Part shown: in pieces, positions 43,207 to 51,024 of the stretch | Layout: every line of letters starts with the position of its first letter | How positions within the stretch are numbered: the first letter of the stretch is position 1 | NCBI GenBank assembly: GCA_019694875.1 | Contig: JAIBBC010000002.1 | Location: forward strand, 1,116,001 to 1,180,000 | DNA: 64,000 nt | Source: Cyclobacteriaceae bacterium | GTDB lineage: Bacteria > Bacteroidota > Bacteroidia > Cytophagales > Cyclobacteriaceae | Direction: 5' to 3' | Position numbers and translations under genes: made by a program | Notes under the pieces: model-generated | What the model was told of the DNA's origin: nothing | Database searches by the model: none | Seen by the model: only the letters and a program-made list of their open reading frames with translations

Positions 43207-43989
43207 TTATTCGTACACGCGTACGTAGTCAACGATCATTTGCTGAGGCCATATGGATTCATCCACGCCTTCTTTGCCACCCCAATTACCACCCACTGCA
43301 ATATTCATCAGTAAATGAAATTTTTGATCGAACGGCCAGCCTTTGTAATCATCTTTCGGATCGCGATCAACGCTGTGGTATAATTTATCATCAACAAAAA
43401 AGTCCATCTTGTCCTTGCGCCATTCAATGGCATAGATGTGAAAATCATCCTGCGCACCGGCCACGGTAATCTTTCCTTCCTTTTGTGTTTGCTTAACGTG
43501 ATTGTAAGCCTCTGTATGAATGGTTCCGTGGATAACACCGGGATCATACCCCACATGCTCCATGATATCAATCTCCCCGCTGGCAGGCCAGTCGCCATAC
43601 TTCCAGTCAGTTGACAGCATCCAGATAGCAGGCCATGTTCCTTTTCCTTTTGGGAGCTTTGCCCGGACTTCGATGCGACCATACAGCCAGTCACCTTTAT
43701 GCTTGGATATGATACGGCTTGACGTGTAGGCCTTGTTTTCAAACGAATCTTTTCTCGCTTCGATAACCAGACTTCCGTTTTCAACACGAACGTTCTGTGA
43801 ATCCTTCGTGTAGTACTGCAATTCATTATTACCCCAGCCATGACCGCCCAGATCATAATTCCACTTTGTGGTATCCGGTGTCCCGGTGTAATTAAATTCA
43901 TCACTCCAAATCAACCGTGGTGCTGATTTGTGCATACAGCCCGGAAGGATAAGCAGCAAAATGACACCGATAAAAAGAATATTTTTCAT
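43207..43989 (-). CDS. GH16 beta-glucanase, lipoprotein
   Basis: About 260 residues from ATG at 43989, with lipobox LILPGC (Cys18), so attached to a membrane and probably surface-exposed. The GH16 domain fills the rest: RLIWSDEFNYTGTPDTTKWNYDLG, GKGTWPAIWML and the catalytic motif GEIDIMEHVG (Glu139 nucleophile, Asp141, Glu144 acid/base). The methionine-containing EIDIME form is typical of laminarinases and other beta-1,3-glucanases. It is the fourth gene of the SusC-SusD-GH16-GH16 row and would cut beta-glucan at the surface for import. Confidence 0.9.
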   Translation of the reverse strand: MKNILFIGVILLLILPGCMHKSAPRLIWSDEFNYTGTPDTTKWNYDLGGHGWGNNELQYYTKDSQNVRVENGSLVIEARKDSFENKAYTSSRIISKHKGDWLYGRIEVRAKLPKGKGTWPAIWMLSTDWKYGDWPASGEIDIMEHVGYDPGVIHGTIHTEAYNHVKQTQKEGKITVAGAQDDFHIYAIEWRKDKMDFFVDDKLYHSVDRDPKDDYKGWPFDQKFHLLMNIAVGGNWGGKEGVDESIWPQQMIVDYVRVYE

Positions 43990-43996
43990 GGTCATG

Positions 43997-46021
43997 TTAT
44001 TCAATCAGAACCTTGTACACTTTTGAATTATTCTTGCTTAGCAACCTCAGAAAGTATGTGCCCTTTATCGCACCATCAATCGAAACAGTAATGGCCTGAT
44101 CGGAAATGTCAGTTTTGAAATGCATCACACGGCCTTGCAGATCATAGAAGTCAACGCGCTCAATCCGCTGGTCGGGAGTAGCGATCGTAAACTTTCCCCG
44201 GGAAGGATTGGGGAAAATCGTTACACTGGCCAGCTCATTTTCGGTGGCCGTTACCACGGCTATGGCTTCCACCGCAGCACTCTGTGCTGATTCACCGGCT
44301 GAATTTACCCCGGTAACTTTGTAATAGTTGATGGAAGTTGTCGGGAAAATCAGATAGGGATTGTCATCTGCACGTACGTTGGATTCTAAACGTGTATAGG
44401 TTCCGTTTTCTGTTGAGCTTCGATAAATATGAAAGGATGTTGCATTGCTTAAGTCGCTCCAGGATAACGTAACCTCGCTGCCATTGATTTCTGTCGCAAG
44501 ACCCGTAGGGGTTGCCGGCACAGTTTGATTATTATAGAAGTACAGGTCACCCAATGAAAAAGCTGCTGTGCCTGGAAACATATAAATCCGCACATATTTA
44601 ATATAGTTCGGATTTACATCCGGATTGTTCAGATCCCACGTCCCGTCAAAGTTGTAAGAAAATAAACGGCTCAAGCCGTCTTTTTTACTTGCATCCAATT
44701 CGTAGCGGGCGGCCGTAGTTTCATTTCCGTCACCATCCACAAACATCATGAGCAAATCCGGTACACTAACAGACGAAGCAGGGATAGTGATGGGAAGTTT
44801 AACGATGGAGTAATCCTGTAAATCAACCGCGCGGGGAAGTTCCAATTGAATATATCGCATTGCCGACAAACCATAGTTAACAGTAAGTTTATCTGAAACG
44901 TTTTGCATGGTTACCGATGCGCCACCGTTGGTCGTCCATCCTGTTAACTGACTCGTGCTGAAACTGTGCGCGAGATACTTGTCGCCTGTAGGTTCGATAA
45001 TAGTAGTGACGTTAACCGATGTTGAGTTTGACGGGCAACCTGTATTTCCATCAATATCAAGTTGCAGCTCGCCATCGGCATTACCCCAGTCTACCGATAT
45101 TTGACGGGTGCCTTGTCCGGAAACAAGGGTTGCGGTTTCCGGAAGAGTCCAGTTGTACGTTATACCTCCGCCATAATCCGGGGCCGTGTAGGAAATACTT
45201 GTTTGGTTTTCGAATACGAATTTAGGGCCGGTGATGGAAGGCTCGGATTTTTCTTCGTACACCCGTACATACTCAACCTCCATTCGTGCCGAGGTGAGAT
45301 TCGGGTCGATGGTGGGTCCTCCAAAGTTACCCCCCATGGCAATGTTCATGATCAGAAACTGCGGTCCGGTAAAAGGCCAGGTGCTGGCATTTTTTGTTGA
45401 TGGATTGTAGGTATAATACAGGATGTTGTCGACATAAAATGCAATGCGTTGTTCATTCCAGGATACTGCGTAATCGTGAAATTCAGTACTTACCGTGGGT
45501 ACCGAAGTGGCCCCCTTGTTCACGGTATTGCCATTGCTGGAAGGAGTATGTAACGCGGCCTGCACAACACCCTGGTTTTTTCCCACATGTTCCATAACAT
45601 CTATTTCCCCGCATGCGGGCCACGCAACCGAAGTAATATTCTGGCCGAGCATCCACAGTGCGGGCCATGTACCGACTCCGATCGGCAGTTTTGCGCGGAA
45701 TACAATTTTGCCATACGTAAATGTCTTTAAACCCTGAGTTTTGATACGGCCGGAGGTCCAGTTGCTTCCGAATTTTAATGCGTCAATAATCAACTTGCCG
45801 TTTTCCTGACGAACGTTGGATGTACTGGTTGTGTAGGTTTGAACTTCGTTGTTTCCCCAGCCGCCAGCGCCAGTGTCGTGAGTCCAGAAGGCTGGATTTG
45901 GTGCGCCCGTTCCTTCAAACTCATCACTCCACACCAGTACTTCACATTGACTGTAGCCATGTGAAACCAGAACAACTGCAAACAGTATCGTTAGAAAGTA
46001 TTTCGCGCGCATCATCTTCAC
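43997..46021 (-). CDS. GH16 beta-glucanase with Ig-like, FN3 and T9SS domains
   Basis: The 674-residue secreted enzyme: signal peptide ending HGYSQ, GH16 domain (residues 26-257; catalytic GEIDVMEHVG with Glu139, Asp141, Glu144), an Ig/PKD-like domain (about 260-340), a CBM-like jelly roll (about 345-505, with DLQDYSIVKLPITIP), an FN3 domain (about 508-590) and a type IX secretion C-terminal domain (SVTIFPNPSRGKFTI...GTYFLRLL). It is therefore exported or anchored by T9SS, unlike its lipoprotein neighbour. Laminarin is the likely substrate. Confidence 0.92.
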   Translation of the reverse strand: MKMMRAKYFLTILFAVVLVSHGYSQCEVLVWSDEFEGTGAPNPAFWTHDTGAGGWGNNEVQTYTTSTSNVRQENGKLIIDALKFGSNWTSGRIKTQGLKTFTYGKIVFRAKLPIGVGTWPALWMLGQNITSVAWPACGEIDVMEHVGKNQGVVQAALHTPSSNGNTVNKGATSVPTVSTEFHDYAVSWNEQRIAFYVDNILYYTYNPSTKNASTWPFTGPQFLIMNIAMGGNFGGPTIDPNLTSARMEVEYVRVYEEKSEPSITGPKFVFENQTSISYTAPDYGGGITYNWTLPETATLVSGQGTRQISVDWGNADGELQLDIDGNTGCPSNSTSVNVTTIIEPTGDKYLAHSFSTSQLTGWTTNGGASVTMQNVSDKLTVNYGLSAMRYIQLELPRAVDLQDYSIVKLPITIPASSVSVPDLLMMFVDGDGNETTAARYELDASKKDGLSRLFSYNFDGTWDLNNPDVNPNYIKYVRIYMFPGTAAFSLGDLYFYNNQTVPATPTGLATEINGSEVTLSWSDLSNATSFHIYRSSTENGTYTRLESNVRADDNPYLIFPTTSINYYKVTGVNSAGESAQSAAVEAIAVVTATENELASVTIFPNPSRGKFTIATPDQRIERVDFYDLQGRVMHFKTDISDQAITVSIDGAIKGTYFLRLLSKNNSKVYKVLIE

Positions 46022-46037
46022 GGGTTTTTGTGTTATG

Positions 46038-46074
46038 GGCAGGACTTCCGCGAATTTCGCGGAGAAGTCCTGCC
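46038..46074. promoter_or_regulatory. Strong hairpin between SusD and GH16 genes
   Basis: A perfect 11-bp stem GGCAGGACTTC/GAAGTCCTGCC, continued after a GA bulge by CGCGA/TCGCG with a 3-nt loop. There is no T-run on the gene strand, so it is more likely a mRNA-stabilising or attenuating structure that sets the ratio of SusCD to the enzymes than a full terminator. Confidence 0.6.
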
Positions 46075-46093
46075 AATTTACTTGTCTTTGTAT

Positions 46094-47695
46094 TTACTCG
46101 AACAGAGAAGCGTCAGGATAAGGAGTAAGTTTTCCACCGGTCAAATCAACATCACGTTGAGGAATTGGCAGAAATAAATCATCCGTACTGAAGTTTCCAT
46201 TTCGCGGATTAGCAGGAGAGAAGACGTTTGCGTCAGCGCGACCTGATCGCACCAGGTCAAACCAACGATCACCTTCACCGGCCAGCTCCGCTCTTCTTTC
46301 ATACCAGATAACCTCCAAAAGTGTCCACCCTTCATCAGTCATGAGTTCCGCAGCGGTTCTGAAGCTTCCGGTATTGTCGCCAGGGCCGGCTGCACGTTCA
46401 CGAACCATATCGATGTAGGTCATAGCCTCAGACGCAGATCCGTTTCCGCGTTCAAGCGCCTCTGCGTACATCAGCAGCACGTCTGCGTAGCGTATTACAG
46501 GCTGATTAGCGTCTTTCAACACGTTAATTTCCCCGCCATTCGGAACGGTATAGCCCCGATAGTTAGCATACTTCTTTTGCCAATAACCCTCGAAGTCGAT
46601 TGGATTCTGAGCTGCAGCAGACACAGCACAACCTCCCAGTGTCAACTGAGTTTGCGAAATTATGGTAGCATTTCTCCGGATCAAATCATCCGGTAAATAC
46701 GAGTCGTAGAGATTGTCTGTCATCAGCATAAAGCCCCAGCCCTCAATATAATCAGGGTGACCTGCGCACAAACCTCTGATTCCGCAAAGCTGAACCATCA
46801 TGTTTCCGTTGATATACTGATAAGGAGTTCCAAAATCGGCAGGAACTTCATTGGTGTATTGAATTTCAAAGACAGATTCGGAATCATTAGCTTCTCCAAA
46901 TGCGTAAAGTTGGTTATAGTCATCAAGCAACTGATATTGATTGGATGTTATTACATCCGACAATTGTTCGGCTGCTTTGTCGAATGTAGCCGCATCGTCA
47001 TTGTTCAAATCGGCCCAATACAAATACGCTTTTCCAAGAAGCGCCTGTGCCGAGCCTTTGGTTGCCCGACCAGCGAATTCTGCTGAATATGACAATGGTA
47101 AAAGCGGAATAGCTTCTAAAAGGTCTTTTTCAATTTGAGCAAATACATCTGACATTTTAGGTCGGCTAAAACTTCTATCTTCGGGAGAAGGTTGGACCAA
47201 AATAATTGGCATCGGTCCATAGGTTCTGAAAAGTTCGAACATATAGTACGCTCTTAAAAACTTCGCTTCTGCCTGATATTCTTTGACAACTTCACTTTCA
47301 AGTTTTACGTTGTTTAAGACTTGGTTTGCTCGATTAATTCCAGCATAGTACTTCGTCCAAAAAGCTCTGGCTTCAGCAGTTAGTGTGGTTGCAGTTAAAT
47401 CATCAATCTCTTGCCACCCAGGCTGGTCAAAGTTGGTTGGATCACCTCCTGCATTGGCATTGTCGCTCCAGATTTCCCCGAGCATAACGGATGATGTCCA
47501 TTTGCCATTTACAAACGTCCATTGAAGAGGTTCGTACGCAGCAATTAACCCACTAAATACTTGCGATTCCGTGAGATAAAAATTTATTGATAAATACTTA
47601 TTCTGAGGTTCTGTGTCAAGAAAGTCAGAGCATCCCGCTGCCAGGAAACCGGTCAACAATACGACTTTTATGAATTTTGAATTTTGAAATTTCAT
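46094..47695 (-). CDS. SusD/RagB family glycan-binding lipoprotein
   Basis: The 533-residue lipoprotein (lipobox LAAGC) has the SusD fold: helical TPR-like scaffold (QNKYLSINFYLTESQVFSGLIAAYEPL...NQVLNNVKLESEVVKEYQAEAKFLRAYYMFELFRTYGPMPI), the conserved RYADVLLMYAEALERG motif and the C-terminal GEGDRWFDLVRSG. It binds glycan at the cell surface and acts as the lid of the SusC transporter, whose gene is directly upstream (16 bp). Confidence 0.95.
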   Translation of the reverse strand: MKFQNSKFIKVVLLTGFLAAGCSDFLDTEPQNKYLSINFYLTESQVFSGLIAAYEPLQWTFVNGKWTSSVMLGEIWSDNANAGGDPTNFDQPGWQEIDDLTATTLTAEARAFWTKYYAGINRANQVLNNVKLESEVVKEYQAEAKFLRAYYMFELFRTYGPMPIILVQPSPEDRSFSRPKMSDVFAQIEKDLLEAIPLLPLSYSAEFAGRATKGSAQALLGKAYLYWADLNNDDAATFDKAAEQLSDVITSNQYQLLDDYNQLYAFGEANDSESVFEIQYTNEVPADFGTPYQYINGNMMVQLCGIRGLCAGHPDYIEGWGFMLMTDNLYDSYLPDDLIRRNATIISQTQLTLGGCAVSAAAQNPIDFEGYWQKKYANYRGYTVPNGGEINVLKDANQPVIRYADVLLMYAEALERGNGSASEAMTYIDMVRERAAGPGDNTGSFRTAAELMTDEGWTLLEVIWYERRAELAGEGDRWFDLVRSGRADANVFSPANPRNGNFSTDDLFLPIPQRDVDLTGGKLTPYPDASLFE

Positions 47696-47710
47696 AGGTG
47701 TAATGGTTTG

Positions 47711-50700
47711 TTACAGTTGAATATTGAGACCGAAGCCCATTGTTTTGAGTTGAGGATAGAAACCTTTGTCTATTCCTGTGTCTAGTATCCAGCCGTTATT
47801 TCCTATTTCTGGATCAAAGCCAGAGTATCCGGTAATGGTGAGTAAATTATCAAAGGTTACATAAGCGCGCAGCCTGGTTAATCGAATTTTGTCGAGTATG
47901 TTTTTAGGTACCGAGTAGCCAACCTGAAGAGTTTTTAGGCGCAAATAAGATCCGTTTTCTACATAAAAATCTGATGGACGAGAATTGTTATTTGGATCGT
48001 TAAGCGTAAGTCGTGGATATGACGCGTTTGGATTTTCTGGCGTCCAACGATCCAACCAATCAGTTGTGTAGTTATTGAGCGCAACGTCCTGGCGCTCATA
48101 CGAACGATAGATGTCATTTCCAAGGCTGGCAGCGAAGAGTGCACGGATATCAAATCCTTTATAAGATGCCGATAGATTTAGGCCGATCATAACTTTTGCC
48201 CATGGACTTCCTATTTCGGTAATGTCCTTGCTATCGATCACTCCATCCTTATTGACGTCTACAAATTTTATGTCACCGGCATGTGCGTTAGGCTGAAGGC
48301 GCTGGCCGCTGGAGTTAATGTGACTAAGCACTTCGTTTTCACTATTAAAAATGCCAGCAGTTTTGTAACCCCTGAAATAACCTATTGGCCTGCCAACCTC
48401 CATTCGTGTAATTACAGCGTTGCGAACCGGCCACGTGTAACCATCAATATATCCATTCTCGTTAACTTTGGTTACCTCATTATTCAATGTGGTTAAATTC
48501 AGCCCTGCACCGAATGCAACCGCTCCAAAGTTCTGCTTATAATTTGCCTCCAGTTCGAAACCCTTATTTATTACTTCGCCAACATTCGCGACGGGTGGCC
48601 CGTTGAAACCATTCAGGTCCAACACTGTTGCATCCATCAATAGGTTATAGGTTTTTTTGCGATAGTAGTCCAGTTCAATTGTAAGACGGTCATCCAGCAA
48701 GCCAACTTCGATTCCAGCATCGAACTGCCGGCTTTCTTCCCACTTTACATCTTTGTTATCTGCAAATGCGCTCGAAAGGCCATTGTATATCGTTTGACTT
48801 CCGGGCTTACCGAAGGGATAAGAACCCGTATTGCCAATAACCGAGGCAAAGGCAAGGGATCTTATTCGGTCATTACCATTAACACCGTAGTTTGCTCTTA
48901 CTTTTAAGAAGTCAATCGCGTCAAACGTCCAGAATGACTCCTCAGACACTACCCATCCTACTGCCACTGATGGGAATAGTCCAAACCGGTAATTCGGTCC
49001 AAAATTTGTGCTGCCATCTCTTCTGAGAATCGCTGTAAATAGATACTTCTCATTATAACTGTATATAATCCGGCCAAATACACTTGCTAGTGATATCTTT
49101 TCCTGGCCGCTACTGTTTGATCTCCTGAGTGAGTCAGGGGTATTGTCGATGTACTGGAAATTGCGATTAAATTGCACTTCTTCTGGTATGCCTGAAGAAG
49201 ATGCTCCAAAGGAACTTCCTGTGGTTTGCCGCATCGTAGTACCGAGTGTTGCCTGAATAGCATGCTTGCCAAAAGTTTTTGCGTATTCTGCATAATTCTC
49301 CCATTGCCAAATAAACTGCTTAGAAGAGTATTCGTAAATGTCATTAAGCTCATTGGTGAGATTTAGTTGACTTCCCTCAGTGTCATAAAACTTGTATGAA
49401 GGTGTGAATCCTTTGCCAGTGTAATTTTGATAGTCGATCCCAAAACTGCTGTTAACGGTAAGATTCTTTATTGGATTCACTTTGATAAAAGCACTTCCAA
49501 TAACTCCATTTTGCATTGTTGAATTATTGGTAATGAATATCTGACTTAACGGATTTAAGTATTCTTTCTGTACGTAAGGGGATTGTGCAAATCCAAATGT
49601 TCCATTTGGATCATAAAATGGTGTTAAAGGATCATATACAAGTGCTTCGCTTAAGGGCGAACCAAAGGCATTATTCTCGCCAATGCGCTCGTTTGTGGCA
49701 TGAACAAATAGTGCATTTTGTCCATACGAGAAGAACTCATTAATTTTTTGCTCTGTGGAAAATCTGCCGGTAATACGCTTAGCATTCGACTTCTTGGGAG
49801 CAATAATTCCGTTCTGATCGAAATAGGAGAGAGAAGCGTTGATGTGGCCATTCTCTGTACCTTTTCGAAGCGATAATTGATAGGTTTGCGTTGAGGAAGG
49901 CTGAACTATTTTGTTGATCCAGTCTGAGTTATGCTGAATTGTCTCCTGAGTTGGAAAGCCGTCAGGAAGAGTTTGACTACTATTCGCATATTTTTCAGTC
50001 ATAAGTTTCACATACTGAGAAGAATTCAAAACTTTTGGCATACTCCAGGGTTTTTGAATTCCGTAAAAAGAGTCAAAGGAGATTGAAGATTCTCCAGCTT
50101 TTGCCTTCTTCGTGGTTATTAAAATTACCCCGTTAGCCGCTCGCGCTCCATAAATAGCAGCGGATGCACCATCTTTTAGGACCTGCACGGATTCTACGTC
50201 ACTAGGACTTAACGCGGCTAATGCTCCATCGTTTGCGTTAATTCCATCGATAACAATTAATGGATTACTATTCCCGTTTGTTCCGATGCCTCGAACATTA
50301 ATGTTGATGATTGAGCCCGGTTGGCCGGATGAAGGTTTGATCATTACCCCCGGGGTTTGCCCCTGAAGTATTTGCTCCAGCCGCTGATTGGTGAAGTTGC
50401 CAAGATTTTTTGAGTCAACCTTTGACACAGGAGAAGTTGCAACACTTTTTTTCTGTACACCGTATCCAATCACCACAACCTCATCAAGTGAGGTTAGAGA
50501 CTCTTCCAACATAACATCAATCTTGGTCCGGCCATCAATAGTAGCTTCGGTATTTTTGAAGCCAACAAAACTGAAGATGAGCGTACCGTCAGCCGGGGCA
50601 TTGATCGAATACACGCCATCAGCATCACTAATAACTCCCGTTGACGTGCCTTTCAGGGCAACGCTAACACCGGGTAATGGGTCACCTTTGCTGTCGGTGA

Positions 50701-50779
50701 CTTTTCCTGTTACAGTTGTCTGGGCAAACGCTGCGGTTCCCAACAACAGAAGCAGGACCAGGAAGTAAAATTTTCTCAT
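47711..50779 (-). CDS. SusC/RagA family TonB-linked outer-membrane transporter
   Basis: The 1022-residue transporter has a signal peptide (ending TAAFAQ), a CarboxypepD_reg-like domain (TVTGKVTDSKGDPLPGVSVALKGTSTGVISDADGVYSI), a TonB box/plug (EVVVIGYGVQKK...IININVRGIGTNGNSNPLIVIDGI) and a 22-strand barrel ending with the SusC tail (YPQLKTMGFGLNIQL). It imports glycan fragments released by the GH16 enzymes. First gene of the locus; the divergent regulator starts 246 bp away. Confidence 0.95.
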   Translation of the reverse strand: MRKFYFLVLLLLLGTAAFAQTTVTGKVTDSKGDPLPGVSVALKGTSTGVISDADGVYSINAPADGTLIFSFVGFKNTEATIDGRTKIDVMLEESLTSLDEVVVIGYGVQKKSVATSPVSKVDSKNLGNFTNQRLEQILQGQTPGVMIKPSSGQPGSIININVRGIGTNGNSNPLIVIDGINANDGALAALSPSDVESVQVLKDGASAAIYGARAANGVILITTKKAKAGESSISFDSFYGIQKPWSMPKVLNSSQYVKLMTEKYANSSQTLPDGFPTQETIQHNSDWINKIVQPSSTQTYQLSLRKGTENGHINASLSYFDQNGIIAPKKSNAKRITGRFSTEQKINEFFSYGQNALFVHATNERIGENNAFGSPLSEALVYDPLTPFYDPNGTFGFAQSPYVQKEYLNPLSQIFITNNSTMQNGVIGSAFIKVNPIKNLTVNSSFGIDYQNYTGKGFTPSYKFYDTEGSQLNLTNELNDIYEYSSKQFIWQWENYAEYAKTFGKHAIQATLGTTMRQTTGSSFGASSSGIPEEVQFNRNFQYIDNTPDSLRRSNSSGQEKISLASVFGRIIYSYNEKYLFTAILRRDGSTNFGPNYRFGLFPSVAVGWVVSEESFWTFDAIDFLKVRANYGVNGNDRIRSLAFASVIGNTGSYPFGKPGSQTIYNGLSSAFADNKDVKWEESRQFDAGIEVGLLDDRLTIELDYYRKKTYNLLMDATVLDLNGFNGPPVANVGEVINKGFELEANYKQNFGAVAFGAGLNLTTLNNEVTKVNENGYIDGYTWPVRNAVITRMEVGRPIGYFRGYKTAGIFNSENEVLSHINSSGQRLQPNAHAGDIKFVDVNKDGVIDSKDITEIGSPWAKVMIGLNLSASYKGFDIRALFAASLGNDIYRSYERQDVALNNYTTDWLDRWTPENPNASYPRLTLNDPNNNSRPSDFYVENGSYLRLKTLQVGYSVPKNILDKIRLTRLRAYVTFDNLLTITGYSGFDPEIGNNGWILDTGIDKGFYPQLKTMGFGLNIQL

Positions 50780-50910
50780 TCGAGCAGTGGGTTAAGGTTG
50801 TGCAATAGTTTGCAGATATACAGCTCATGCAAACGTTTACAAATTTTCTGATTATGACTCGCTAACGCAAGCAAAACGGTGCATCAATGCTACTTCAAAG
50901 CGAATATTTG

Positions 50911-50931
50911 AATACATCAAAAATACATCAA
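50911..50931. promoter_or_regulatory. Direct repeat AATACATCAA x2, candidate operator of the glucan locus
   Basis: Two identical 10-mers, 11 bp apart (50911-50920 and 50922-50931), one helical turn, lie midway between the divergent SusC and regulator genes. Just left of them is the inverted repeat TTCAAA/TTTGAA (50894-50912). This suits tandem binding of a LuxR-type regulator. Confidence 0.45.
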
Positions 50932-51024
50932 TCCGGTAAAAAAGTGCTTTCTAAGCGATATTTTGCATGTTTTGTATTTTCGCATGGTGTATTAAATACT
51001 ACATTGAAGAAATTTTAACTCATC

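Noticed and set aside
43146-43232. N-terminal extension of MnmE through the hairpin
   Set aside because: The extension translates the terminator and the end of the GH16 gene; MnmE proteins lack such a leader.
43308-43904. 198-codon frame antisense-free but overlapping the lipoprotein GH16
   Set aside because: Same-strand shadow frame of the GH16 gene; only the GH16 frame has the catalytic motif and signal.
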